Positions 17,780 through 27,311 of a stretch of DNA of 64,000 nt are shown piece by piece. How positions within the stretch are numbered: the stretch's first letter is position 1; the number at the start of each line of letters is the position of its first letter. A model generated the notes under the pieces. The model was not told where the DNA came from and did not search any database. It saw only the letters and a list, made by a program, of their open reading frames with translations. The DNA lies in the NCBI GenBank assembly GCA_020847975.1, contig JADLBD010000007.1:1-64000 (forward strand), written 5' to 3'. The translations under genes and the position numbers were made by a program. The stretch is from Bryobacterales bacterium. GTDB lineage: Bacteria > Acidobacteriota > Terriglobia > Bryobacterales > Bryobacteraceae.

Positions 17780-19443
17780 CCCTTTTTCCCTTTCGCCTGC
17801 TCGAGCAAAAGATCACAGCCTCGCGCGCTGAGCGCCATCATGGTCAGCGTGGGATGCTTGTCCCCGGTGGATGGGAAGGCATTTCCCCCGAACACGTACA
17901 GGTTGGGGATGTCATGCGTCTGACAAAAGGAATTCAACACGCCTTCCTTTTGGCTTGCGCTCATCCGCGCTGTGCCCACCTCGTGAATGGAGCCGCCCAG
18001 AGCACGGCGGCGTCCCACGCCGGCCTCGCGACCAGGCGCGGCAATGATCTCACCGCCGGCCTTGCGGAACAGCGTTTCCGCCTTCTCCTGAAAATCGGTG
18101 ATGAGCTTGCGGTCGTTTTCGTGATGGGTGAAGTGGATTTTTAAGACGGGGATGCCCCAGTGGTCTTTCACTTCCGGATCGAGTTCGACGAAGTTCTCCT
18201 TTCTCGCCAGCATCTCGGCGCCCGCGATCCATACGCGCGCCTGCGCGACGTAGCGGCTCTTCACTTCCTTCTTCCAATCCGAGCCGTACCCGGGCAGGGA
18301 CGATGCAAAATATGGATACTCTGTCTGCCCTCCGGTGGCGTTCATCACATAACCGCGAATGAAATCCTTGCGCTCTGTCTTCCTGCCGATGTTCTGGAAG
18401 TTCGGAATTGTGATGCCCGCTGACTTCCCGTCGTCAAGGCGGCTTGGACCGCCCTTCAACCTGGGAAGGAAGCCGCTGACTCCTCCTCCGCTCACCTGGT
18501 CCATCATGTAATGCCCCAGCGTGCCGCTCGAGTTGGCCAGCCCACCCTTGGCGGAGAGCAGCATCAGCCGCGTGTTCTCGAGCGTCGAGCCGGCAAGGAT
18601 GACATATTTCGCGTCGACGTCGACGGATTTCTTCGTGTACCGCTCGATATAGGTGACCCCCCGCGCGCGGTTCTCGGCGTTCATCCGCACGCGCGCCACT
18701 ACAGTGTCCGTGCGGACCTCGAGATTCCCCGTCTTCAAAGCCGGCGGCAGCGTCACCGCCACCGTATTGAACATCGCTCCGACATCGCAGCCATTGATGC
18801 AATTGCCGCAGTAGTGGCAGGGCGGACGGTTGTTGTGCATGCGCGTCAACTGCGCCAGGCGGCGGTGCGTCACCGGCCACGCAAGGCTCTTCGCCGCTGC
18901 CTGGAAGATGGACTCCGCGCAGTTCAGCGGCATGGGTGGAAGAAAGGGGCCATCAGGAAATTGCGGGAAGCCGTCCCGGGAAGCGCTGACGCCAATGAAG
19001 TTTTCCACGCGGTCGTAATATGGCTTCATATCGGCGTAGGTTACCGCCCAATCCATACCCCAGCCGTCGCGGGAGGCGGCCTTGAATTCGTAATCCGCCA
19101 TGCGGTCCGTGGCGCGCGACCAGTGCAACGTGCGCCCGCCGAGCACGCGCGACCGCAGCCAGTGGTAAATGGATCCGGGAGCCGTGGTGTAGGGATTCTC
19201 CTCGTTGTCGAGCATGATCCGGTAGTTGCGCTCGGTGCCGGAGTAACGCCGCAGAAGCCCGGGCTTGCCCAGCCCGCGGTAGTCCATCTGATAGAGGAAC
19301 GTGTGATGAAAATCCTTTGCCGGATTCACGGCGCTGCCTGCTTCGAGCATGAGCACTTTCATGCCCGCTTTGGAAAGCTCCATTGCCGCCCAGCCTCCGC
19401 AGGCGCCCGATCCCACCACGATGACATCGTATGACTTCGCCAT
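17776..19443 (-). CDS. GMC-family FAD oxidoreductase with Cys cluster (gluconate/sugar dehydrogenase large subunit type)
   Basis: A 555-residue flavoprotein. The FAD fold is YDVIVVGSGACGGWAAMELS near the N-terminus and the catalytic C-terminal region is GGSIHEVGTARM with the closing GGNAFPSTGDKHPTLTMMAL. CHYCGNCINGC at about 206-216 is a C-x2-C-x2-C-x3-C cluster typical of the membrane-bound gluconate 2-dehydrogenase and related sugar dehydrogenases, and may bind an iron-sulphur centre. It lies directly downstream of its probable small subunit, which carries the export signal. The complex would oxidise a sugar or sugar acid in the periplasm and pass electrons to cytochromes. The substrate is not readable. 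Confidence 0.88.
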   Translation of the reverse strand: MAKSYDVIVVGSGACGGWAAMELSKAGMKVLMLEAGSAVNPAKDFHHTFLYQMDYRGLGKPGLLRRYSGTERNYRIMLDNEENPYTTAPGSIYHWLRSRVLGGRTLHWSRATDRMADYEFKAASRDGWGMDWAVTYADMKPYYDRVENFIGVSASRDGFPQFPDGPFLPPMPLNCAESIFQAAAKSLAWPVTHRRLAQLTRMHNNRPPCHYCGNCINGCDVGAMFNTVAVTLPPALKTGNLEVRTDTVVARVRMNAENRARGVTYIERYTKKSVDVDAKYVILAGSTLENTRLMLLSAKGGLANSSGTLGHYMMDQVSGGGVSGFLPRLKGGPSRLDDGKSAGITIPNFQNIGRKTERKDFIRGYVMNATGGQTEYPYFASSLPGYGSDWKKEVKSRYVAQARVWIAGAEMLARKENFVELDPEVKDHWGIPVLKIHFTHHENDRKLITDFQEKAETLFRKAGGEIIAAPGREAGVGRRRALGGSIHEVGTARMSASQKEGVLNSFCQTHDIPNLYVFGGNAFPSTGDKHPTLTMMALSARGCDLLLEQAKGKKG

Positions 19444-19450
19444 GCGTTTC

Positions 19451-20032
19451 TTAGTCCACCACCTGATGTTCGGGATGCGTGCAGGCGGGGAAGGTTTCGT
19501 TGTAGGAATTGCCGCGGTAATCGAGGGTTTCGATCATTCCGGCGCGGGATGTATAAAACGCAAAGGTATTCTGTTGTTTGATCAGGCGGTAGGCCGCAAA
19601 GGCGGGGTGCGTGGCTTCGCTGTCTCTTTCGGGTTTCGACATCTCCGACACCAGCTTCTCCCTCTCAGCATTGCCGGCCGCATGGAACCCTGCCTGCTTC
19701 AGCGCCGCCATGGCCTCGCGCCATTGTTTCCGCACCTCCGGCGCATAGCCCGTCGAGGAATGGAGGACGAAGTCGATGTAGTGCGCGCAGTGCGCCTCGC
19801 GCGCTCCGGGAGTGTCGTCCGTGGGGATCAGGATTTCCGTGAATGCCTGCAACGCCGCGAAGTCTTCGGCTGAAAAGAACCTGGGCTTGTAGGTACGAAG
19901 CAAGGGAGGCTCCGGTGGAGCGGAGGAATGATGGGCCTGCGCCGCCTGGAGCCAGGCGCCGAAGAATTCCGCTGCTCCGGGAAGCGCGGCCGCGTGAACG
20001 GCCAGGTCCAGTAAAGTCCGCCGGGTAGTCAC
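19451..20032 (-). CDS. Gluconate 2-dehydrogenase subunit 3 family protein
   Basis: A 193-residue protein of the Gluconate_2-dh3 family, the small subunit that accompanies GMC sugar dehydrogenases and often provides the Tat-type export signal. The N-terminus VTTRRTLLDLAVHAAALPGA has twin Arg followed by a hydrophobic stretch. The body contains FFSAEDFAALQAFTEILIPT then DDTPGAREA, the family hallmark. I chose the GTG at 20032 because it forms a GTGA overlap with the upstream gene's stop; an in-frame ATG at 20065 would lie inside that gene. The GMC gene starts 7 bases after its stop. Confidence 0.85.
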   Translation of the reverse strand: MTTRRTLLDLAVHAAALPGAAEFFGAWLQAAQAHHSSAPPEPPLLRTYKPRFFSAEDFAALQAFTEILIPTDDTPGAREAHCAHYIDFVLHSSTGYAPEVRKQWREAMAALKQAGFHAAGNAEREKLVSEMSKPERDSEATHPAFAAYRLIKQQNTFAFYTSRAGMIETLDYRGNSYNETFPACTHPEHQVVD

Positions 20033-21069
20033 AGATCGAGATGCCGGCGGGCGTAGTCGATGCATTGCCGGTTGTAGGCATCCTCCGCCTTGATCTGCGC
20101 GGCGGCGCTCAGACCGTCGACGCGCGGCAGCGGAGTTTTCGGTGGATTGTCGCGGACCAAACGGAGCACACGGGCCAGATCGCGGGCCGGTAGGGGGCTG
20201 TGGGAATCATCGAAAGTCGCCCAGTACCTATCGGTGAAGACGGGGATCTTCAGTGGATCGCGCGTGATCATCTCCAGGCAGAAGAGCATATTAGGATCTC
20301 GTTTTCTCAAATTCTGCACCATCTGCCCGAGGTTCGTTACGCCATGGCCGAAGGGCACTTCCGACAGCAGAAATCCATCCCGGTAGCTCTCGAGGCCCAT
20401 GTCCTTGATGTGGCAGAAAACGGTATACGGCGCCAGATTTTCGAACGTCTGCTCAGGAGTTTCGCAGAGAGACAGGTTGTTGCCGAAGTCGAGGCACACT
20501 CCCACCCATTCGCTTCCCAAGCGCTTAATCCAGGCTGCGTGCTCGGGCGAACGCCATCCCTTATGGTTCTCGATGGCCAGGCGCATCCGGTGCTTGCGGA
20601 GCACGGGTTCCGCTAACTCCACCATCCGCTGGCACAGTTCGAAGTTCTGCTTGAATGCCGCGAAAGTATCAAACTCCTCATAACGCCGCGCCGTCATCGC
20701 GGCGTGGATGGCAATTCCGCCGGCTTCCTTCGCTGCCTTGACGCCGTTATCGAACGCGGCCACGTCAACGGACGTCTTCGGGAGCGGGACGTTGAAGACG
20801 ACGCGCAGACCATAGCCTTCCGCCTTCCGCCGGTAGCTTTTGATGGCTTCGGGCGTCGCCGGCGGCCGGAACGTTTCCGTGCCGCTCAGCCCTAGCTTAT
20901 GGCAGTGTTCGAGGATGTCGAACTCCTGTTTGGCCTCGCGCGCCGCGCGTACACGGTGAAGGAACGCCGTGGGAGATCCGCCCAAGCCACGGCTGTTGGA
21001 CTGCGCCACCGCCTTGGGGAATATGGCGGCGGCTGAACCTGCCGCCGCCATCAATTGACGTCGCGTCAT
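20029..21069 (-). CDS. Exported sugar phosphate isomerase/epimerase-like TIM-barrel protein
   Basis: A 346-residue AP-endonuclease-2/xylose-isomerase-like TIM barrel. It has a Tat-like N-terminus (MTRRQLMAAAGSAAAIFPKA). Metal-site segments can be followed: LAIENHKGWRSPEHAAWI (Glu, His), GVCLDFGNNLSLCETPEQTF (Asp) and FCHIKDM (His). The start is 12 bases after the stop of the HpcH-type aldolase, and the stop overlaps the start of the small dehydrogenase subunit. Together these genes suggest oxidation and rearrangement of a sugar or sugar acid outside the cytoplasm. The precise substrate is unknown. Confidence 0.82.
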   Translation of the reverse strand: MTRRQLMAAAGSAAAIFPKAVAQSNSRGLGGSPTAFLHRVRAAREAKQEFDILEHCHKLGLSGTETFRPPATPEAIKSYRRKAEGYGLRVVFNVPLPKTSVDVAAFDNGVKAAKEAGGIAIHAAMTARRYEEFDTFAAFKQNFELCQRMVELAEPVLRKHRMRLAIENHKGWRSPEHAAWIKRLGSEWVGVCLDFGNNLSLCETPEQTFENLAPYTVFCHIKDMGLESYRDGFLLSEVPFGHGVTNLGQMVQNLRKRDPNMLFCLEMITRDPLKIPVFTDRYWATFDDSHSPLPARDLARVLRLVRDNPPKTPLPRVDGLSAAAQIKAEDAYNRQCIDYARRHLDL

Positions 21070-21081
21070 TATTGTTACACT

Positions 21082-22044
21082 CTACCAGGGCATTGTCCGC
21101 TTGGTGTAGCGGCGGCCCTTTTCCGCGGCTTCCTGTCCGCCCGAGCCAATGCGCACGCCTTCGTCGATCATCGCGCTGACGTCGGTGGGGCGCACGGTGT
21201 TGAGGAAGGCGAGTTTGTGCCGTTTGCAGGCTTCGAGCACGCGCTTGCGGGCGCTCGCCATCTCCGGGTGCAACGTTTCGTTGGCAGTGTGGCCGTCGGG
21301 GAGGTTCAGCGAAAGTCCCATGTCCCCAGGTCCCCATTCCGCGAACGCGATTCCGGGTACGCCCGTAACTTTGTCCGCATTGGCCAGCGCATACTTGTCC
21401 TCCACCTTGAGGCCCAGCATGATCTCACCGTTCGGATTCAGAGGCCACACGTCGGCGCGCTTGGTGTACTCGGCAGCCGAGACCCCCCAGATCTGCGATG
21501 CATAGCCCTGGCTGCCGTTGCCGCGCAATCCTTCACCAAGGGTGGGCACCACGGGCTTGGCATTCGGATAGCGGCAGGCTTCGACGAATATCTTGACTGC
21601 CTCAGGGCTCCGCGCGTGGCACAACAGGACTCCATGCGCTCCCGTGGCAAGCGTTTGCTGTACCACCCAGAAGTTTGCGTTCATGTGCGCCTCATTCACG
21701 CCCAACACCGGCAGCGTCACGATGACCGCGGGCGTACGGTGGCCGCTCTTCGCCGGTCCTCCATCCACCAGTCCCTTCATGAACGCGCGCAGCGCGGTGA
21801 AGTCGAGCGAACCGTGCTCCATCTCGTAATTGATGTAGTCGGCCCAGGTATGCGCCAGGCGCTTGCCTTCTTCGTACCCGCCATGACCGCCCGTGTAATA
21901 GATGGGCTGGCCCTGTTCGAGCAGTTCGATTGCTTTGTTGATGCGCTTCGGTTTGTAGTTAGGATTCGGGGATGTCTGGGCATCCAGATAGAAAATGGCG
22001 GCCGCGCAGACCATGAGTCCGGCAATGGCGAGTTTCGTCTTCAT
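21082..22044 (-). CDS. HpcH/HpaI aldolase family protein, exported
   Basis: A 320-residue member of the HpcH/HpaI aldolase/citrate lyase group, which cleaves 2-keto-3-deoxy acids into pyruvate and an aldehyde using a divalent metal. MKTKLAIAGLMVCAAAIFYL is a signal peptide or membrane anchor, which is unusual for this normally cytoplasmic fold but recurrent in Acidobacteria. PLNPNGEIMLGLKVEDKYAL (metal-binding Glu) and GIAFAEWGPGDMGLSLNLP (Asp/Gly-rich active-site loop) match the family. It is part of the reverse-strand run with the sugar isomerase and dehydrogenase genes. Confidence 0.82.
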   Translation of the reverse strand: MKTKLAIAGLMVCAAAIFYLDAQTSPNPNYKPKRINKAIELLEQGQPIYYTGGHGGYEEGKRLAHTWADYINYEMEHGSLDFTALRAFMKGLVDGGPAKSGHRTPAVIVTLPVLGVNEAHMNANFWVVQQTLATGAHGVLLCHARSPEAVKIFVEACRYPNAKPVVPTLGEGLRGNGSQGYASQIWGVSAAEYTKRADVWPLNPNGEIMLGLKVEDKYALANADKVTGVPGIAFAEWGPGDMGLSLNLPDGHTANETLHPEMASARKRVLEACKRHKLAFLNTVRPTDVSAMIDEGVRIGSGGQEAAEKGRRYTKRTMPW

Positions 22045-22068
22045 GGCCTAGCATTATATAGCAGCAGA

Positions 22069-23457
22069 TCAGGCAAGCAGATCCTTCACGACGTTGCCCG
22101 CGACATCGGTCAAGCGCATGTCGCGCCCGCTGTAGCGGAAGGTGAGCCGCGTGTGATCGAGTCCAAGGAGATGAAGCATGGTGGCGTGCAGGTCATGGAC
22201 GTGCACCTTGTTTTCGACGGCGAAATATCCGTATTCGTCCGTGGCTCCGTAGACCTGCCCGCCCTTGATTCCGCCGCCGGCCATCCACATGGTGAAGCCG
22301 AAGGGATTGTGGTCGCGCCCGATGTTGGAAACGGACCCGCCGTCAGGGAACTGCGCGCACGGCGTGCGACCGAATTCGCCGCCCCACACCACGAGCGTCT
22401 GGTCGAGCAGTCCGCGCGACTTCAGATCCTTCAGCAATCCGGCAATCGGCTTGTCAGTGGACCTGGCATTGATGCGGTGGCCGTTCTCGAGTCCAAGGTG
22501 CTGGTCCCAGCGGTCGAGGCCTTTGCGCGCGGGCGTCAACAGTTCGATGAAGCGCACGCCGCGCTCCACCAGGCGGCGGGCAATCAGACATTCGCGTCCG
22601 AATTCTCCTGTGAGTTCCTCATCGATGCCATACAGCTTCTTCGTCGCCTCTGATTCTTTCGAGAAGTCGAGCAGCTCCGGCACGGCGGTTTGCATGCGGA
22701 ACGCCATCTCGTAGTTCGAAATGGTTGCTTCAATCTCGCTCACCTTCCCGAACCGTTCCAGCACGCCCTGATTCAGCTTCCCAAGCAGCGCCAGTTTGTT
22801 CTTCTGCAACTCCGCATCGTCCTCGAGCGGTTGCAGGTCGGCGATGGGGTGCTTGCCCTGGCGGAACAGCGTGCCCTGGTAGCTGGCCGGAAGGAATCCG
22901 CTGCCGAAGCAATCGAGGCCGCCGGGCGGAATCAATCCGCTCTCGAGCACGACGAAGCCGGGAAGATTCTCGCTTTCGGTTCCCAGTCCGTAGGTGACCC
23001 ATGCGCCCATGCTCGGCCGGCCCTGGAAGCCTGAGCCCGAATGCATGAAGTAGTTCGCCGCCGTATGTTCACTGTGGTCGGCCACCATCGAGCGGATGAT
23101 GGCCATATCATCGACGCAGGCGGCCACGTGCGGAAACAATTCGCTCACGTCGGCTCCGCTCTGACCATATTTGCGGAATGTATACGGCGAACCGAAGACC
23201 TTGTCGCTGATATTGAACACCGTGGTCGGCGTCTTGATGGGGATCTTCTGCCCGCTCTCCTTCGTCAATCGCGGCTTGGGATCAAAGGAATCCATCTGCG
23301 AAGGGCCGCCGTCCATGAAGAGGAAGATCACCGACTTCGCTTTGGGAGCGAAGTGCGGCTTGAGGGTTCCGCCGTGCGCCTCGCGGGCCATCTGATGGAG
23401 CAGCGCGAGACCGCCGAAGCCATTGGCGCAGCGGCACAGCATGTCACGGCGAGTCAT
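22069..23457 (-). CDS. DUF1501 family exported protein
   Basis: A 462-residue protein of the sulfatase-like DUF1501 family (alkaline phosphatase superfamily fold), with the Tat-type start MTRRDMLCRCANGFGGLALL. Family segments include SVIFLFMDGGPSQMDSFDPK, VVWGGEFGRTPCAQ, GRDHNPFGFTMWMAGGGIKG and the closing YSGRDMRLTDVAGNVV. It is paired with the DUF1549/DUF1553 cytochrome gene 115 bases upstream, the standard combination in Planctomycetes and Solibacter. Biochemical function is unproven; polysaccharide or sulphated-polymer use has been proposed. The frame is open farther upstream, but the ATG at 23457 gives the conserved N-terminus. Confidence 0.88.
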   Translation of the reverse strand: MTRRDMLCRCANGFGGLALLHQMAREAHGGTLKPHFAPKAKSVIFLFMDGGPSQMDSFDPKPRLTKESGQKIPIKTPTTVFNISDKVFGSPYTFRKYGQSGADVSELFPHVAACVDDMAIIRSMVADHSEHTAANYFMHSGSGFQGRPSMGAWVTYGLGTESENLPGFVVLESGLIPPGGLDCFGSGFLPASYQGTLFRQGKHPIADLQPLEDDAELQKNKLALLGKLNQGVLERFGKVSEIEATISNYEMAFRMQTAVPELLDFSKESEATKKLYGIDEELTGEFGRECLIARRLVERGVRFIELLTPARKGLDRWDQHLGLENGHRINARSTDKPIAGLLKDLKSRGLLDQTLVVWGGEFGRTPCAQFPDGGSVSNIGRDHNPFGFTMWMAGGGIKGGQVYGATDEYGYFAVENKVHVHDLHATMLHLLGLDHTRLTFRYSGRDMRLTDVAGNVVKDLLA

Positions 23458-23572
23458 GCCGCGCCTGTGGTGAGCGGTTCTAAGGAACACGCGCAAAACG
23501 GAGCCCGCCCGCGCCGCGAGACATTGCGATGTTCCTTGTACTTCAGTGGCGCGGGACGTGCCCTTTGCGCTT

Positions 23573-26464
23573 CTATCGAACATAAATGAACTCCGCTGAA
23601 TTCATCAGTACATGGCACAGATCGCCCCACGCTGCGGCCGCGGGTGCGGCGTCTCCATCCCGGGCGAGCTTCGACGATTGTTTCTCGACGAACGCGAGCG
23701 TCTCCTGTTTCTCCCAATCCTCCGGCGGGCGCGCGAATGCAGCCGCGTAGAGCTTGTCGATTCTCTTCGATGGATCCGGCTCCTCGCGCAGCAGTTCGAG
23801 CGCCCATGCTCTCGCTTCCGCCGCCACGAATTCGTTGTTCATCATCATCAGCGCCTGCGACGGGACTGTGGAGACGCTGCGGTTGCCGGTGGTGGACACC
23901 GGCAGCGGATAGTCGAAGGCGAGAAACATCGGAGTGAGGAAGTTGCGGCGGACGTTGATGTAGATGCTGCGGCGCCCATCCCCATCGAGAGGCCCGGACT
24001 CGGGCTTGCCGCGTCCATCCTGGTATTTACTGATGTGCGGCATGATTCCGGGGCCGAACATCTTTTGATCCAGCCTGCCGGACACCGCGAGGATGGAATC
24101 GCGGATCTCCTCGGCCTCGAGCCTTCGCACGGGCATGTGGTGAAGCAGAGCGTTGCGCGGGTCGGCCTGCCCCGCTTCCGCGGTCTCCTGTGAGGACATA
24201 CAATAAGTGTTCGAGAGCACCATCAGCCGCTGCATCTGCTTCACGCTCCAGCCACTCTCCATAAACCGGCACGCCAGCCAATCGAGCAGTTCGGGATGCG
24301 AGGGCGCTTCGCCCATCTTTCCGAAGTTGTCCACGGTGCGCACGATGCCGCTGCCGAAATGATGTTTCCAGATGCGGTTCACCATGACGCGGGCGGTCAG
24401 CGGATTGCTTTCGCTCGCCATCCATCCGGCCAACTCGAGGCGCCCGCTTCCGTTTTCGATGGGCGGTTGGTGATCGCCGGCGATGATCCGCAGGAACTGC
24501 CGCGGTTCCTCCTCGCCCAGGTTCTGATGATTGCCGCGAATGTGCAGCCTGACGTTGCGCGGGGAGTCATCGCGGCTGATCATAGCGAACGCCGATTCAG
24601 GGATTTGTTCTTCGAGCCGGGCGCGCTGCTGCTCGAGCGCCGCGATCTTCGCTTGCGTAGCCGCGGGCAGCGAGGATGCCAGGTCTTCGAGGCGCTCCGG
24701 TCCGGCTTCGACAGCCTCTTCCTCGGGAGGTTTCTCATTGCCGGAGATCACGATCTTGTCGATGACGATGTGCCCGTTGCGGCTGCGGTCGACGATTTCG
24801 AAATAGCACTGGCGGCCGATCTCCTTCGTCATGCGGCTCGACCGCCATTCGAAGCCCGGCTTGCCGCTGGGGATGATGTGTTCGCTCTTGTGGCCATCGG
24901 CGACGATGGTGAGCCGCAGCAGTTGGTTCTCCTTGAGCGCTTTGGGCGGCTTCACTCCTGCCATGCGGACGTGAACCCAAAGCTTGGGCATCTTGAAGGT
25001 CTTTGACGTAAGTGAGCCCACCAGCCGGTCCGTGCCGCCGCCAAAGGAGTTCGCCATGCCTTCTCCGCGATAGTTGTTCAGCGGCTGGTTGGGGGCCACC
25101 GTATGGGAGGGAGCGCTGCCGAAAGCCTCGCCGGTGGGTGTCCAGCCGGCGTAGCCAAGGTCCTCGAAATCCTCGAATAGAATGTCGCCTGGCCGCAATT
25201 TCAAAACCGCCGACTTGCTCGCCGGTGGCGGAGGCAGCAGCGCGCGGATCTGTTCATTCACATCGGTGAGCCGCTGGTGCAGCGAGGCGATTTCCCGCGC
25301 ACGCTCCGGCGAGTCAATTACGGCTTCGCGAATCTCCGTGCTGTGCATGATGCCGGCGAGTGAATAATAATCCGCCGTGGGGATGGGATCGAATTTGTGG
25401 TCGTGGCAGCGGGCGCAAGCCACGGTCAGTCCAAGGAACGTCTTGCCGAGCACGTCCAGTTGGTTGTCCACCGTGTCGGCGCGCGATTTGACCGAATCGG
25501 TGGCGCTGTTGAGCACCTCCCACAGCCAGAACATCCCGGTGCCGATGGGAGATTCCCAATACGCGCCGTCGGGGCTGCGCCGTTTCCCGGGCAGCAGATC
25601 TCCGGCAATGTGTTCGCGCACGAACTGGTTGTAGGGCACGTCCTCATTGAAGGCGCGAATCACGTAGTCGCGATATCGCCACGCATCGAGCTTGTCGTTA
25701 TCGAATTCATGGCCATTGGTCTCGGCGACGCGCATCAGGTCAAGCCAGGGGCGCGCCCAGCGTTCGCCGTAGTGGGGCGAGGAGAGCAGACGGTCTACCA
25801 CGCGCCGGTCGGCTTCGGCCGAATTGTCGCTGAGGTATGCGGTGACTTCCTCGGGAGTGGGAGGCAGCCCGATAAGGTCGAAGGTGACACGCCGGATCCA
25901 GCTTCGCTTGTCAGCGGGCGGGGCGGGATTCAGACGACGCTCTCCGAGTTTGGCGAGCACGAAGGCGTCCACCGGGGTGCGAACCCAGGAGACATTCTGC
26001 ACAGTGGGCACGGCAGGTTTGCGGACAGGCTGGAAGGCCCAGTATTTTCGCGCCTGCTCCCAATCGATGGTTTTCTTCCGCGCAGTGGGAGAGGGCTGCT
26101 CTTCCTTCCGGGGATCGGGCGCGCCCATGCGGATCCAGTTCTCGAAATCGGAAATCTGCTCGTCGGGGAGCTTGCCCGTGGGCGGCATTTTGATGCGCAG
26201 GCTGGTGTAGCGGATGGCTTCCATCAACGGGCTCTTCGCCGGATCACCCGGCGCCACTGCTGGTCCGCTGTCACCGCCTTTGCGCAGCGCGGCGGCCGTA
26301 TCGAGGCGCAAGCCGCCCATCGGCGATTTCACTTTCGCGCTATGGCAGCCGTAGCACTTTTCCGCCAGCACGGGCCGGATCTTTTTTTCGAAGAACTCCT
26401 CGCCGGTTTCCGCGCGCGCAAACAGAGCCGCCAGGCCCAAGCAGAATAAGCCCCTCCAGTACAT
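23573..26464 (-). CDS. PSCyt1-DUF1549-DUF1553 cytochrome-containing protein
   Basis: A protein of about 963 residues with a signal peptide (MYWRGLFCLGLAALFARAET). Order: Planctomycete cytochrome domain with CYGCH at 37-41; DUF1549 (PSCyt2) with its own CARCHDHKFDPI near 350; a central beta-rich insert of about 150 residues that looks like a carbohydrate-binding jelly roll; a predicted coiled segment; then DUF1553 with GSGIVRTVDNFGKMGEAPSH and QALMMMNNEFV. It partners with the DUF1501 protein downstream. The start at 26464 is preferred over the ATG at 26479 because GGAAAG lies six bases before it. Confidence 0.9.
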   Translation of the reverse strand: MYWRGLFCLGLAALFARAETGEEFFEKKIRPVLAEKCYGCHSAKVKSPMGGLRLDTAAALRKGGDSGPAVAPGDPAKSPLMEAIRYTSLRIKMPPTGKLPDEQISDFENWIRMGAPDPRKEEQPSPTARKKTIDWEQARKYWAFQPVRKPAVPTVQNVSWVRTPVDAFVLAKLGERRLNPAPPADKRSWIRRVTFDLIGLPPTPEEVTAYLSDNSAEADRRVVDRLLSSPHYGERWARPWLDLMRVAETNGHEFDNDKLDAWRYRDYVIRAFNEDVPYNQFVREHIAGDLLPGKRRSPDGAYWESPIGTGMFWLWEVLNSATDSVKSRADTVDNQLDVLGKTFLGLTVACARCHDHKFDPIPTADYYSLAGIMHSTEIREAVIDSPERAREIASLHQRLTDVNEQIRALLPPPPASKSAVLKLRPGDILFEDFEDLGYAGWTPTGEAFGSAPSHTVAPNQPLNNYRGEGMANSFGGGTDRLVGSLTSKTFKMPKLWVHVRMAGVKPPKALKENQLLRLTIVADGHKSEHIIPSGKPGFEWRSSRMTKEIGRQCYFEIVDRSRNGHIVIDKIVISGNEKPPEEEAVEAGPERLEDLASSLPAATQAKIAALEQQRARLEEQIPESAFAMISRDDSPRNVRLHIRGNHQNLGEEEPRQFLRIIAGDHQPPIENGSGRLELAGWMASESNPLTARVMVNRIWKHHFGSGIVRTVDNFGKMGEAPSHPELLDWLACRFMESGWSVKQMQRLMVLSNTYCMSSQETAEAGQADPRNALLHHMPVRRLEAEEIRDSILAVSGRLDQKMFGPGIMPHISKYQDGRGKPESGPLDGDGRRSIYINVRRNFLTPMFLAFDYPLPVSTTGNRSVSTVPSQALMMMNNEFVAAEARAWALELLREEPDPSKRIDKLYAAAFARPPEDWEKQETLAFVEKQSSKLARDGDAAPAAAAWGDLCHVLMNSAEFIYVR

Positions 26465-26493
26465 GGGTCTTTCCATCATACTGCGATGGAGTT

Positions 26494-26610
26494 TTATGCG
26501 AGGATTTCACGCACGACGCTGCCGGCCACGTCCGTAAGACGAAAATCGCGGCCGCTGTAGCGGTAAGTGAGGCGCGTGTAATCGAGACCGGGCGAAAACC
26601 GCATTGCTTC
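26494..26610 (-). pseudogene. Relic: C-terminus of a second DUF1501 gene
   Basis: Reading the minus strand back from a TAA at 26494-26496 gives [20 protein letters not shown] followed by [11 protein letters not shown]. This matches the last 31 residues of the intact DUF1501 protein at 22069-23457 in 24 positions. The frame extends upstream only to about 26610, where homology stops. The rest of the gene is missing and the response regulator gene ends at 26619. It is therefore the stump of a second DUF1501 gene that once stood directly upstream of the DUF1549/1553 gene. Confidence 0.8.
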
Positions 26611-26618
26611 AAAGGATA

Positions 26619-27311
26619 TCACCCGAGGAATTTGTATCCGCTGCGGTGCACGGTGACAATCCAGCGCGGGTCGGAGGGCTCCTCCTCTACCTTCTGGCGG
26701 AGCTTGGCGATGTGGTTGTCCACGGTGCGCGTCATGATTTGCGACGTGATGCCCCAGACCTGCTCCAGCAGTTGCTCGCGCGTCACCACCTCGCCGCGAT
26801 GACGGACAAAGAAGCGAAGCAGTTCAAACTCGCGCGGGGAGAGCAGCAGCGCCTCGCCGCCGCGGGTTGCCTGGTAGTTGCGGAAATCGAGATGGAGGCC
26901 GCCGAACTCGTATTCGTCCGGATCGGGGGGCTTGGGCGCCATGCGCCGCAAGTGGGCGCGCACACGCGCCACGAGTTCGCGGATGCTGAACGGCTTGGCG
27001 ACATAATCGTCGGCTCCGGTTTCGAGTCCCTCGACGACATCCTTTTCCTGTGTGCGCGCGGTGAGCATGAGGATGGGAGTGGTGATGCCGCGCTTGCGCA
27101 GCGTACGGCATACCTCGAGGCCGCTCATCTTCGGCAGCATGATGTCGAGCAGAATCAGATCCGGAGCTTCAGCAAGCGCTTTGCGGAGGCCTTCTTCGCC
27201 ATCGGCGGCAGTGGAAACCGTGTAACCCTCGAATTCAAAATTATCCTGCAGGCCCAGGGCCAACTCGGGTTCATCCTCGACGATAAGCAGCTTCGGCGAC
27301 TCGTTGTCCAT
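26619..27311 (-). CDS. OmpR/PhoB-family response regulator
   Basis: A 230-residue two-component response regulator. The receiver domain (about 1-122) has LLIVEDE, the phospho-acceptor Asp56 in [12 protein letters not shown] and KPF. The C-terminal winged helix (about 132-230) ends in [15 protein letters not shown] then [10 protein letters not shown]. The start at 27311 has GGAG six bases upstream, inside the 3' end of the kinase gene, giving a 41-base overlap. It lies just upstream of the DUF1501 relic and the DUF1549 gene, which may be among its targets by position. Confidence 0.93.
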   Translation of the reverse strand: MDNESPKLLIVEDEPELALGLQDNFEFEGYTVSTAADGEEGLRKALAEAPDLILLDIMLPKMSGLEVCRTLRKRGITTPILMLTARTQEKDVVEGLETGADDYVAKPFSIRELVARVRAHLRRMAPKPPDPDEYEFGGLHLDFRNYQATRGGEALLLSPREFELLRFFVRHRGEVVTREQLLEQVWGITSQIMTRTVDNHIAKLRQKVEEEPSDPRWIVTVHRSGYKFLG

